From: Plumapathes pennacea
Lineage: Eukaryota > Cnidaria > Anthozoa > Antipatharia > Myriopathidae
DNA: 64,000 nt
Direction of reading: 5' to 3'
NCBI GenBank assembly: GCA_964036295.1
Contig: OZ038470.1
Span: 14,637,578 to 14,701,577, forward strand
In this document: piece by piece, positions 48,500-59,063 of the stretch
Layout: every line of letters starts with the position of its first letter
How positions within the stretch are numbered: position 1 is the stretch's first letter
Translations under genes and position numbers: made by a program
The notes under the pieces: model-generated
What the model saw: the letters and a program-made list of their open reading frames with translations, nothing else
Told to the model about the DNA's origin: nothing
Database searches by the model: none

Positions 48500-49800
48500 T
48501 TGGCTAGCGCGTACGTTTTTAGTTTGTTTACTACCAAACTCGCACGCCAAAAACCTATTATTATTAGACGTTTTGCTGATGCAATCCCCGCTGGAGTTTA
48601 TTGTCTCGTAGCATTTGGTCTTTTGTATAAGTATACCCTTCTTTGTTTCGATCAATAGAAAATCTTGCTTCGAACAAAAGAAACTTCTATTTTGAACAAA
48701 AGAAATACCAAACTCGCACACCGAAACCTATTATTATTAGACGTTTTGCTGATGCAGTCCCCGCTGGAGTTTATTGTCTCGTAGCATTTGGTCTTTTGTA
48801 TAAGTATACACTTCTTTGTTTCGATCAATAGAAAATCTTGCTTCGAACAAAAGAAACTTCTATTTTGAACAAAAGAAATACCAAACTCGCAAGCCGAAAC
48901 CTATTATTATTAGACGTTTTGCTGATGCAGTCCCCGCTGGAGTTTATTGTCTCGTAGCATTTGGTCTTTTGTATAAGTATACACTTCTTTGTTTCGATCA
49001 ATAGAAAACTTTGCTTCGAACAAAAGAAACTTCTATTTTCAACAAAAGAAATACCAAACTCGCATGCCGAAACCTATTATTATTAGACGTTTTGCTGATG
49101 CAGTCCCCGCTGGAGTTTATTGTCTCGTAGCATTTGGTTCTTTTGTGTCAAGTATACTCTTCTTTTGTTTCGATCAATGGAAAATTTTGCCTCGAACAAA
49201 AGAAACTTCTATTTTGAACAAAAGAAATACCAAACTCGCACACCGAAACCTATTATTATTAGACGTTTTGCTGATGCAGTCCCCGCTGGAGTTTATTGTC
49301 TCGTAGCATTTGGTCTTTTGTATAAGTATACACTTCTTTGTTTCGATCAATAGAAAATCTTGCTTCGAACAAAAGAAACTTCTATTTTGAACAAAAGAAA
49401 TACCAAACTCGCAAGCCGAAACCTATTATTATTAGACGTTTTGCTGATGCAGTCCCCGCTGGAGTTTATTGTCTCGTAGCATTTGGTCTTTTGTATAAGT
49501 ATACACTTCTTTGTTTCGATCAATAGAAAACTTTGCTTCGAACAAAAGAAACTTCTATTTTCAACAAAAGAAATACCAAACTCGCATGCCGAAACCTATT
49601 ATTATTAGACGTTTTGCTGATGCAGTCCCCGCTGGAGTTTATTGTCTCGTAGCATTTGGTTCTTTTGTGTCAAGTATACTCTTCTTTTGTTTCGATCAAT
49701 GGAAAATTTTGCCTCGAACAAAAGAAACTTCTATTTTGAACAAAAGAAATACCAAACTCGCATGCCGAAACCTATTATTATTAGACGTTTTGCTGATGCG
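48500..49800. repeat. 173-bp satellite, 8 copies, trimer higher-order structure
   Basis: ACCTATTATTATTAGACG recurs at 48553, 48726, 48899, 49072, 49248, 49421, 49594 and 49770, spacings 173, 173, 173, 176, 173, 173, 176. The 522-base block from 48726 is repeated almost exactly from 49248, including the CACACCG / CAAGCCG / CATGCCG variant order and the TTCTTTTGTGTCAAG variant of the third unit. A unit holds about 60 open codons ending in TAG, but 173 is not a multiple of three, so coding is unlikely. Confidence 0.93.
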
Positions 49801-50780
49801 GTCCTTTTGTCTTTTCAAGTTGTGCTGTGGATTTGCATACGGGCCAGCTCGATATTGGCCTGCCAAGTCGGCTGTCGTTTACGAGCTAAGAGCGATATTC
49901 CTTCAGTTGTGGACTTCTAGGAGCGTTTTTTATTGTCCCATACTCCTCTAAACTGGTGTATCGTGCAGTACGGATCTCTGGCCAGGATGAGTGAGCAGGA
50001 AAACGACGTAGAGTCTTAACCTTAGCAAGAAAGGGATCTCTCTCGAACGACATGTTTGGTACGGTACGAGTTTCCCTTTGAAGGAATCATTTCCCTCTGT
50101 TCTCTACTGAACGCCCTCTTCTATAACTCCGTCGAAACAGCTCATTGGAGCCCGGAGGCAGTTTACTGATGACATATTGTACCCCTACGGACAAAGTGCC
50201 GCGGAACAGTATTTTATGTTCCAAACAACGCCAAGAGGCTGCAGGATTTGATGGAAGTGTTCATGGCAGCAGTATGAACTTATGAGATGGGCTGCGTTGA
50301 CTTTTCACTACAAGAGGGACAACTGAGCAGCGTTTGGTGCTGATTTAAGAAGATATTTGCTTGCAAGCGAACACTCTCGGACACTTCGATAAATCTGTTT
50401 TGTAGGACGAAGCGACTTTGTTGTGTGAATGTCTCGCTACTAAAAATTACAGAAGGTTGGTAAACATGTGCTGATTGTTGTACTAGTCACTTTTGCTGTT
50501 AAATCTTTATTTTGAACCGGGTAGCGCCGAATGCAATGTTACTTAAGGACTTGTACACTTCGAAGTTTTTCCAAGTTTGGCTTCTTGTCATTGCTGTAAC
50601 TGCTCTGTAGCGAATAAATGATGTTACTTTATACATACGTGTACCTCTTGAGTCAGATTTTGAGGTTGTGAGCCGATAATTATTGTGAAAAGACTTGTAT
50701 TTTGTGAGCCTTGTAATAAAATTTTGGAAGAGATTTTCCTTTGGTAAACAATAAGTTTGGTATGCTAATGTTATTCCAAA
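49801..50780. other. No gene recognised
   Basis: About 1 kb with AATAAA-like words at about 50612 and 50717 but no supported open frame. It may contain UTR or noncoding transcript sequence. Confidence 0.3.
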
Positions 50781-50794
50781 ATATTAATGAAGCT

Positions 50795-50945
50795 CTCAGC
50801 CAATCAGAAGGCCGGAAATTAATTGGTTGCCATGGCAACGGGGCATTTTAGCTGAAAACGGGCCAAAATTCGTTAATGAGATGCTAATGAGCTAGTTGCC
50901 TCTAGTGCGCATGCGCAGTGTATGTAATACGCATGCGCAGCGTAT
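50795..50945. promoter_or_regulatory. Promoter-like motif cluster (CCAAT, RFX, NRF1)
   Basis: CCAATCAG near 50799, the perfect palindrome GTTGCCATGGCAAC at 50826-50839 (RFX X-box type), GTGCGCATGCGCAGTG near 50906 and ACGCATGCGCAGCG near 50929 (NRF1 type). The direction and target gene are unclear. Two NRF1-type sites about 20 bases apart are unlikely by chance in this AT-rich setting. Confidence 0.45.
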
Positions 50946-51059
50946 ATATTATTTTGGTTTTTAATTTATTCATTTTTTTGATTAATATTCATTTTGATTT
51001 AATAGTTCCTTTTGTTGCAGCTTTCCATGTTGTCCAGGTTCCAGTGATCACTGATACCC

Positions 51060-51300
51060 TTCCCTCTCAGGGAGGGGTATCAGGACTTCCTTTGCCGTGA
51101 GTCCTGACCAGTACTCTCTCACAGAGCACTGACAGGTTCTTTGTAGGGTCCCCCTTCCGTAAGTCCTGTCTTGCAGAGCAATGACAGGTCCCCTTCCAGG
51201 GTCCCCCTTCCAGAAGTCCTGAGCAGTACCTCCCCATGAGAGTTATGACAGGCCCCAGGTAAGGGTGTCCCCCCAAGAGAACTTCGACAAGAGTCCCCCA
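51060..51300. repeat. Imperfect direct repeats, GGGTCCCCCTTCC type
   Basis: Three or four diverged copies of a 50-60-base unit: AGTCCTG, an AGAGCA.TGACAGG block, then AGGGTCCCCCTTCC. No coding evidence. Confidence 0.45.
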
Positions 51301-51540
51301 CAGTGGAGTTCTTCCTATCGAGATGTCCTCGAGAGGCAAAACCCCGGCACTCCAGCATCAGGCTTTCAGTATTCATCACTAAGCCTTCAGCGTCGGTGAA
51401 CCGGCGGTTTAAAGTTCGGCGAAAGAGCGAACAAATTCTGGCCTTATTGCTAGCGTTCGCCTTCCACATGTGGGACTATGGATGACGTCAAAAGAAAGAG
51501 TAGTGCGCATGCGTGTGAGTGGGAGAAAAAAGAAAAAAGG

Positions 51541-51610
51541 AGAGCCAAGATTCGAACCACAAACCTTCGCCTTAGATGTTGGGCGTCCTGCCGACTGTGC
51601 TATTGCATTA
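51541..51610 (-). ncRNA. tRNA-like unit 1
   Basis: The minus strand has an A-box TAGCACAGTCGG and a B-box GGTTCGAATCT about 45 bases later, followed within about 20 bases by T runs, a Pol III stop signal. The acceptor stem does not close, so it is a tRNA-derived unit rather than a working tRNA. Confidence 0.5.
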
Positions 51611-51667
51611 CTTGACGTGTACAATGTTCAAATTTATTTTTATATAGAATAGAAATCAAGGTTCCTT

Positions 51668-51735
51668 CTTGAAACGGCGTTTGAACCTGTGACTTTCACC
51701 TTAGAAACTGTGCGTTTTGCTGACTGCTATCGAAT
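51668..51735 (-). ncRNA. tRNA-like unit 2
   Basis: A-box region TAGCAGTCAGC lacks two bases relative to the other units. B-box GGTTCAAACGC. Confidence 0.4.
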
Positions 51736-51842
51736 CACTCAGTGTCCTCCCTGTTCAGATTTGTATTTAATGTACGCACTAACGCTGGAGCGGAGTGCGA
51801 GAACTTTGATTTGAATTAAAGGGAGTAAAAGAAAAAAGAAGG

Positions 51843-51870
<28 letters not shown>
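51843..51870. repeat. Poly-A tract
   Basis: A run of about 28 A residues between tRNA-like units 2 and 3; it reads as T on the strand of the units. Confidence 0.95.
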
Positions 51871-51871
<1 letters not shown>

Positions 51872-51875
<4 letters not shown>

Positions 51876-51955
51876 AGATTGAATCAGCGTTTGAACCTGT
51901 GACCTCCACCTTAGAAACTGTGCGTTTAGCTGACTGTGCTATCGAATCACTCAGT
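51872..51955 (-). ncRNA. tRNA-like unit 3
   Basis: TAGCACAGTCAGC A-box, CTAAGGTGGAGGTCACA middle and GGTTCAAACGC B-box, then CTTCCTC and a long T run (complement of 51843-51870) as a Pol III terminator. Confidence 0.5.
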
Positions 51956-52069
51956 GCCCTCCCTGTTCAGATTTGTATTTAATGTACGCACTAACGCGGG
52001 AGCGGAGTGCGAGAACTTTGATTTGAATTAAAGGGGGTAAAAGAAAAAAGAAGAAGAAGAAGAAAAAAA

Positions 52070-52150
52070 GAGGAAGATTGAATCAGCGTTTGAACCTGTG
52101 ACCTCCACCTTAGAAACTGTGCGTTTAGCTGACTGTGCTATCGAATCATT
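52070..52150 (-). ncRNA. tRNA-like unit 4
   Basis: Nearly identical to unit 3 over the box region, about 200 bases further on, again followed on the minus strand by CTTCCTC and a T run. Confidence 0.5.
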
Positions 52151-52261
52151 CGATGTCAGCTCTGTTCATATTTGTAATTTAATGTGCGCACTAACGCGGG
52201 AGCGGAAGCGGTAACCGCTACCGAACTAACGCGGGAGCAGGAGCGGTAAAAAAAAAAGGGA

Positions 52262-52340
52262 AAAAGATTGAACCAGGGTTTGAACCTGTGACCTCCACCT
52301 TAGTAACTGTGCGTTTTGCTGACTGTGCTATCGAATCACT
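52262..52340 (-). ncRNA. tRNA-like unit 5
   Basis: Has the best B-box of the series, GGTTCAAACCC, with the TAGCACAGTCAGC A-box, and a T run downstream on the minus strand. Confidence 0.5.
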
Positions 52341-52524
52341 CATTGGCCCCTTGTTCAGATTTGTAATTATATGTACGCACTAATGCGGTATCATTTTTCC
52401 GCGACCTCGGTAGTCTCGAATGTCGTGAAGATAAGTACGAGAACTTTGATTTGATTTATAGGTAGAAAAATTAAAAAAAAAAAAAAAAAAAAAGAAAGAA
52501 AGAAAGAAAGAAAGAAAAGAAAGT

Positions 52525-52600
52525 AAAAAAGATTGAAACAGCGTTTGAACCTGTGACCTTCAACTGTGCGTTTTGCTGACTGTGCTATCGAATTACTCAA
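52525..52600 (-). ncRNA. tRNA-like unit 6 (internal deletion)
   Basis: A and B boxes are kept but the CTAAGGT segment between them is lost. A T-rich tract follows on the minus strand. Confidence 0.4.
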
Positions 52601-52744
52601 TGGTCAATCTGTCCAGATTTGTAATTTTAATGTACGCACCAACGCGGGAGCAGGAGCCGTAACCGCTCCCGCTCCAACGTTAGTTTGGGAGCGGTTACTG
52701 GGGAGAGAAGAAAGACGGCAATTCAAATTAATTCAAACTATACA

Positions 52745-52750
52745 TTTATT
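52745..52750 (-). terminator. Possible poly(A) signal of the SAMD11-like gene
   Basis: AATAAA on the minus strand about 285 bases after the stop at 53035. Confidence 0.4.
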
Positions 52751-53034
52751 ACATTATTCAATTATATAGAAGAACTAACTCGAAAGCTTCCAGATACTTT
52801 GGTCTCTGCACACCTACTCCTTAATTTTCACTTAAAGATTATTAGTCGGTGTTTAAATATTATTCACTGAAGCCTCAACCTTATGTATAGAGTTATGTAA
52901 TACCGTCTCTTGTAACTCGAACCGTGATACAAGTAAATCTAATTCAACTTTCTTTTGGATCGTTTCTAAACGGAGAAGTGAAAAACAAAAAAACAAAACC
53001 CTTGCTCAGGAATAAACTGGCCGTTTGTTTTAAT

Positions 53035-56000
53035 TTAGCTCGGATTCGATTCTTTATCGATTTCCATATTTTCTACCAGTTTGTTAATTTGTGCGAGAAC
53101 TTTTAGAGCAGGTCCGAGTTTTACAGACATTTTGTCCAGAAGATGCTCCTCTCGAATCAAGACAAGCGAGTGTCCATCAATGTTCTCCTCTTTAAACGCT
53201 TGGGATGTCTCCACGGACCTAGTAATAGACAACACAAAGTGACAAACATCATCGGTATTCCACGAGAGAACGTTATCACTCAGGTCCACATGCAGTCGAG
53301 GCACGCGCTTGTGAAGAGACGACCTGAAGTCAGGGTTGTCTAAACTTGATAAACTGGAAGAAGACGCTTCAGATTTGTGATCGGCGCATTCTTGATCACT
53401 TATTTCCGATAAAGGAACCCTTGCCTCGCTGTAAGCCTTCTCAGATAAGGATCCTTCAATTTTGTGCCCTCTTTCTTCTCTCCCCGCTTCTTTGTCGTTC
53501 GAGATGCTTTCCTTCGTTGGAGGACTTTGCCAAGGCAGCGACTCAACCGACGCATGCGTGTCTGGGTCACATGACAATGTGGAAGATTGAACAGTTTGGA
53601 GTTTGTTTTGATGCGTTGGCGCCATAAGTGCATAATGCATATAACTCTGTTGTTGTGATTGTATACCGGCACGTTGGTACATCCTAGAGCTGTGGGAAGC
53701 AAGCAAATATGGTTCTGCTAAGAGTCTTGGTGAAGTTCGTCCGGTACATAGTAGCGTGGAGGGAGTCAAACATTGTGAATTCTGCGATGAGAAAGACGTT
53801 CTCCTGCTTGTCGACCCGCGAGTCTTGCAGGTCCGAGTCAAGCCTTCCTTCTGTAATGTTTCAGTAGGACTGTAAGTTAGCGAATCTCCTGCAGCCTCGG
53901 GATATTCCAACGTCATGGGGTGTTCTAGTTATGATGCAATCAGTAGATGAGCTGCGTTTCAATATATGTCGTTGTTTTCCTATATACCGTTCGTATTCAG
54001 GTAATCATTAACTTCAAACAAGACAATTCACAATTCTCACTCCCGATTACCACTCCCGATTATGACTCCCGATTACCACTCACAACTACCACTCCCGATT
54101 GCCACTCCCGATTGCCACTCCCGATTACCGCTCCCAATTATCACTCACAATTACCACTCCCGATTATCACTCCCGATTATCACTCACAACTACCACTCTC
54201 GATTGCCACTCCCGATTATCACTCACAATTATCACTCAAAATTACCACTCCCGATTACCACTCACAACTACCATTCCCGATATCCACTTACAATTATCAC
54301 TCCCGACTACTACTTCCCGATTACCACTCCCGATTGCCACTCCCGATGACCACTCCCGATTGCCTCTCCCGATTTACACTCCCGATTGCCATTCCCGATC
54401 ACCACTTCCCGATTATCACTCACAATTATCACTCACAATTACCACTCCCGACTACTACTTCCCGATTACCACTCCCGATTGCCATTTCCGATTACCACTC
54501 CCGATTATCACTCACAACTACCACTCCCGATTGCCTCTCCCGATTGCCATTCCCGATTACCACTCCCGATTGCCTCTCCCGATTTACACTCCCGATTACC
54601 ACTCCCGATTGCCATTCCCGATCACCACTTCCGATTATCACTCACAATTACCACTCCCGATTATTACTCCCGATTACCACTCCCGACTACCACTCACAAT
54701 TACCACTCCCGATTGCCACTCCCGATTATCACTCCTGATTATCACTCAGAATTACCAATCCTGATTGCCACTCCCGATTACCATTGGGCCCTGAAGAATA
54801 TAAGTTAGTATATTGAATAATTCTTTACCTTTGCGAACCGTATGGAAGGCACTGGTGCTTTCAGTTTTGACTATCGTGTCGCTCTGACTGTAGGTTTGGT
54901 TACATGTATCTTTCTCCGTTGAAATTACCGCGCCTGGAGCCTTCTGGACACATGGGTCAGCTGAGTGACGTTTGGAAAAATTTCTTCTGATGCTATTGAA
55001 GTATTTTTCTTGCGCTGGTTAGGAACAAGTGCGGCTTTAGTTATATATTTATTAAAATGTGGACAGATACTCGAGACAAACCATGACAGAGATATACAAA
55101 GATAGACCAAACAGAAACACAACCTCGTTCCCAGGCTCTTTCATCTCCAGGCCCCAGCCTGGGAACGAGGTTGATAGAAACAGAAACAGACAAAAAAATA
55201 AGACAAACAAAAAAAATACAGGCAAACACATTCAAACAAATTGTTTATAACGTTTGCTGGTGTAAATAGAATGTAAAGTTTACCCGAATACCTTAAAGGT
55301 AACACTGGCTGCAATCATAAATCCATATATCAGTAAATTATTCACCTTTAACAACTGTCACAGGGGCCAGGCATTTCAACAAACATCTCGCCTACATTTT
55401 TCGTGCATTCCTACACGTACGTTGAGGAGATTGACGGCTATCAATTATACCAATCAATTTGCTTCCAACCGTGAGGAGAGCAAATATAAACATACCATGC
55501 AATTGCCTTCAGTGATAACCCTCCCTAAATATCAGTGGCGTATTAAACAACGCAAACAGCATAAACCCTTCTCTGACTGAAAACTTTTAGTGGCTGCATC
55601 TTTTACTTTCCATTTAGCAAATCGCAAGTAGAAGAGTTTTTAAATCATCCATGAGTCACCAAGGGCGCGCCAACTATTCGCACATTTTTTTATATATCAA
55701 AACGAGCCTAACGAAAACCTATACCTCGGCCCACAACCTGTCTCATAGTTTGCGCACCCCGGTGATTCAGGGAGGCCACGGGACAACACCGGCTTTTCTC
55801 AGTACAAACGGGGTCTTATGACGATTGCTTTATCATGGCTCAGAAACTGCATGCGAACTTATACTATCAGCTACAACTCCTTACCTTGGCAGAAAAGACT
55901 TGATGAATCGCTAGACCTTCTCTTTCTAGATCCGACTGGTGTTAGGCTTCGCGGTCGGTCGTGGCCTTCATAACAAGAGGCGCGCTCGCCAGCGGAGGTA

Positions 56001-58105
56001 TCCGAACACTCGCTCGATATGGACTCGTGTTCTTCAACACTTGTATCGGGCGAAGGACCGCCCATAGAATGCTTGAAATCAGGATATGAACCATGTCGGT
56101 AGTTATGGATCTGTTCATCGCGCCATGAGGACACTGATGTCGATCTATCTCTCGGTGTTTTCATCATCGATGTCACAGGCAAACCACACTTTTCAGTCAA
56201 TCGAATGCGATTCTAGGGATCACGCGAAACATGAATTAGTACGGGTCCTTTAATGCTTAAAAAACATGTTGAGAAAAGTACTATTTGTGCTGTATGATAC
56301 CACCCCTTAAGAGAACTAGATTAACTATGTCGGCGTGGTGATAAAAACGCTGGTGTATCACCTAAACGTTGATTGAAGTACTAGTCAAGAGAACGCCGTA
56401 AGAGTAACAGTAGCTGACGTTTCGAGTGTTGGCCTTTCGTCAGAGCGAATGACGAAGGGCTAACGCTCGAAAAGTCAGCTATTGTTACTCTCACGGCGTT
56501 CTAGTACCTCAATCAACAATTGGGTTTTTAAATCATTTACAATAATCTGCCTGGAAACTGAGCTTGCGATGCTCCAGCCATAGAAAGCAATACTGAATCG
56601 TCGTATATTTCTTTTTGTTGTGTTTTCGTTTGTATTTAAAGTGTTGCGGCAAAATCGTCTTTGCAACACCTGGGTGACGTATAAAAGGACCCCAGCCTCA
56701 CTGGGGTACGACACTGATCGATAAGTTGGAAAATGAAAATAAGTGTACTTAAAGAAGGAAGGTTAGGGGCACATTTGTACGTTATGCCGACTCGAGTAAT
56801 AAACATATTGAACTACAGGACCCCCTCTCCCCCATGTGTGTATAAATGTTAATGTAACTCCAGACTTTGTTCACTACGTGAGAGTATGCTAGGCAGCCAA
56901 ACAAAGGCTCATTAACCCATTTTTTGGCGTGACACTTGACCTACTTTCCCACTGTCTCGAATCAATGAACACGCAAGGTCGCACCACTTTTACTGCCACT
57001 TCCTCGATAAAAATTAGAATTGAGAATCCAACTATTGAAACATGAACTCCACTCAACAGGAATAGCTTGCAAGACAGCAGTACGTTGAAAGAATGTGTAT
57101 TAAGCCGGATTGTTTGGAAGTGGTCTTTAGTTAATTTTCTCCAGTCCGCACTTAAATTTGCTGGTTCGAAATACGCTTCTCGTTTCAGGGGACGCGTTTA
57201 TACACAATATATACGTTAGAGGTTTCGATGTTTTCCAGATTCGAGGATAACTGTTCAAATATAAGCGGCCCTTTCATGGTAACAGAGTGCGCGTTGTCAG
57301 TTGACCGCACCAGAGTTTTTGGATTAACTCTAGATTTACTCAGAAATGTAGTGTAGTCTTGGCGCGGTAAAATGTGCTCAGAATTTGTTCCACAGTTACT
57401 GTTTATTAAAAGACAACGTACACTGGCATACAGCGCTACCATTGCAAGCAAAGCTACATTTTCAGTATCAAAAAATAAACAAAGACAGCAAAATGAAAAT
57501 ACACAACTTACCAGTGGCAAAGAAATTCGACACCCACGACAATCACAAATTGGAGGATGAACACGAATGAGACCTCGGCTGATGAGACTCTTCAGAGACC
57601 TTCCCTTGTAGCGGATACTTCTTTTCCAGTCCTTGGCTGTTTCACGACCGCTGATAAATTGCAGTTCATTTGGAGTTAACCACTCATTCTGGAAAAGTAT
57701 GCACGGGCCTTTGCTGCCCTGGCAAAGCTTGGACAGAAACATGTGCGCAGTGTTCTCGCCACACTGTATCAGCAATGGCTCTTCAGATGCAATGCTCTCG
57801 CTTAAAGCGAGATATTTGAAATCACCAAAACCGTTGCGAGGTTCGGAGAGTTTTGAATAAGGCAATGGCGCTGGCTGCAGATTTGAGCGAGGAAGCCCGT
57901 GTAAGGCGTTCATCGGAGAGTGATTTCCACTGCTAAATGGACGATTGGCCAAAACAGGGGCGTTCATACAGTTCACAAGTTGAAGGCGACGTCTTTCGCA
58001 CAGTCTCTCCAATTGCTCCCTTCCAAGAGCTGGCTTGTGTTTACACTCTGCTCGTTCCAAAGTGGGTTCTCGTTCTGATAGTCTTGGTTCATACATTCTT
58101 GACAT
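53035..58105 (-). CDS. SAMD11: SAMD11-like nuclear protein with SAND and SAM domains
   Basis: Three exons: 57512-58105 (198 codons from the ATG at 58105; donor CTG|GTAAGT), 55885-56212 (acceptor TCCCTAG, donor CAAG|GTAAGG) and 53035-53924 (acceptor CATAACTAG, stop TAA). Phases 0 and 1 agree, giving about 603 residues. Residues 115-193 form a SAND domain with GRETAKDWKRSIRYKG and then VHPPICDCRGCRIS. This block and the following NRIRL closely match vertebrate SAMD11 as I recall it. Residues 529-593 form a SAM domain (WNTDDVCHFV, IDGHSLVLI, KLGPALKV) of the Polyhomeotic/SAMD type. SAND KDWK motifs bind DNA; SAM domains of this class polymerise; vertebrate SAMD7/SAMD11 act with Polycomb complexes in photoreceptors. 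The middle is Ser-rich and probably disordered. The true N-terminus is uncertain: the frame is open upstream to about 58237 without an earlier ATG, so a further 5' exon is possible. Confidence 0.85.
54030..54782. repeat. 13-bp minisatellite in the second intron of the SAMD11-like gene
   Basis: About 57 copies of CACTCCCGATTAC with variants CACAATTAT and CGATTGC. It has no stop in several plus-strand frames, giving spurious long open frames rich in Pro, Thr, Asp, His and Ser. Confidence 0.93.
55121..55172. mobile_element. Short palindromic MITE
   Basis: AACCTCGTTCCCAGGCT and AGCCTGGGAACGAGGTT form perfect 17-base ends of a 52-base palindrome. I recall this palindrome as very widespread in cnidarian and sponge genomes. 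It lies in the second intron of the SAMD11-like gene. Confidence 0.7.
56368..56517. mobile_element. Hairpin MITE in the first intron of the SAMD11-like gene
   Basis: Arms starting GTTGATTGAAGTACTAG and ending CTAGTACCTCAATCAAC pair over most of 150 bases, including AGAACGCCGT and TGACG.TTCGAG. No coding capacity. Confidence 0.7.
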
Positions 58106-58888
58106 ACTCGCTAAGGACCACACAACCGGTTCGGGTAACAAGAACAGTAGTTGATGCCCAGACCGCTGAAGCTCTCCGAGTCGCGACAAGGCCGGTTCAT
58201 AGGTCTTCTGCTCGGCGAAGCTTCCGGCAATTACTGCCGTCTCGGCTCACAAACATCTGCTTCAGAGTCTCTACTGGCCTCCGATTGGTCATTGTGAGTC
58301 TGCAGAGATTCACGCTAAGCATTAGTGACGAACGAATGCGAAACTAAATGATGTGAAACTAACAACAAAGCCTCTGCATCTCCTTATGGGTCCAAAAGGT
58401 GCGTCGCCCATGAAAAAAAAAGTACGATTATTGAAAGTTACTCATTGCAAGCTGTTGCGAAATAAAAACAGAGCCAATACTCCTTATTAGTCTATAATCC
58501 AGTATAAATATAACTAACCCTGTGGCCGCATTGTGTAACTGGGACATTTTGTCCATTTCAAGCTTTTTACCGCTATGTTTCTGTTTGCAAGTTAAATTTG
58601 AAAAAGCCGCTAAAAACATGAACTACACTCGACAATGTACCCAGTGAGAGCTTTCATTAGAGTCAGTCGCACCTCCTCCGAGGTGGGTTATTTAATCAGT
58701 TTTTGAAATAGAAAAAATCAATTTTTATACCTCGATTTTAAGGCAGCAGAAAATTGCAAAATACAGTCCGAATACGTGATAATTCTGCCCACGGTATATA
58801 AGTTAAACGATGTTTTAACATTAAAACTTTGCCCAGAGAAAACAGCTACAGCAATTTAATTCAGGGACGTTTATGTTAAGATGACACA

Positions 58889-59035
58889 ATGACTGAAGAA
58901 GAGTCGGGAAAGAAGTCCAGCGACAGCCCTGAGACGCTCTTCCTGAGTTGTCTTGAGCACTTTGGCAAGACGTTGGTCCAAAAGCCTTATACATTAAGCA
59001 AGGAAGCGTCCCACGCACTACTGACTAGCCTCTGA
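58889..59035 (+). CDS. Candidate 48-residue small protein
   Basis: ATG at 58889 in CACAATGAC context, 48 codons, TGA at 59033. An in-frame TAA shortly upstream makes this ATG the natural start, and AATAAA at 59058-59063 follows 23 bases after the stop. The product is hydrophilic, starting MTEEESGKKSSDSPE, then LFLSCLEHFGKTL, with no signal peptide. The composition looks protein-like, but I recognise no family. It might be a terminal exon with an upstream 5' UTR, or a chance frame. Confidence 0.35.
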   Translation: MTEEESGKKSSDSPETLFLSCLEHFGKTLVQKPYTLSKEASHALLTSL

Positions 59036-59063
59036 AAGTCTTGAAAGCCATGTAAGCAATAAA

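Noticed and set aside
48643-49353. Repeated 62-codon frames in the 173-bp satellite
   Set aside because: The unit length is not a multiple of three, each frame ends at the same TAG, and similarity is explained by the tandem repeat.
51541-52600. Functional tRNA genes
   Set aside because: A and B boxes are present, but acceptor stems do not pair and no clear anticodon stem-loop can be drawn.
53947-54808. Long plus-strand open frames of up to 263 codons rich in Pro, Thr, Asp, Ser and His
   Set aside because: They are the translation of the 13-bp minisatellite in an intron of a gene on the opposite strand; three frames are open at once.
57185-57511. Continuation of the SAND exon frame beyond HPPICDCRGCRISLPL
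   Set aside because: This is intron read-through. A strong GTAAGT donor lies at 57511 and the next exon continues the conserved sequence.
57372-58347. Plus-strand frames opposite the SAMD11-like SAND exon
   Set aside because: Shadows of the minus-strand coding exon.
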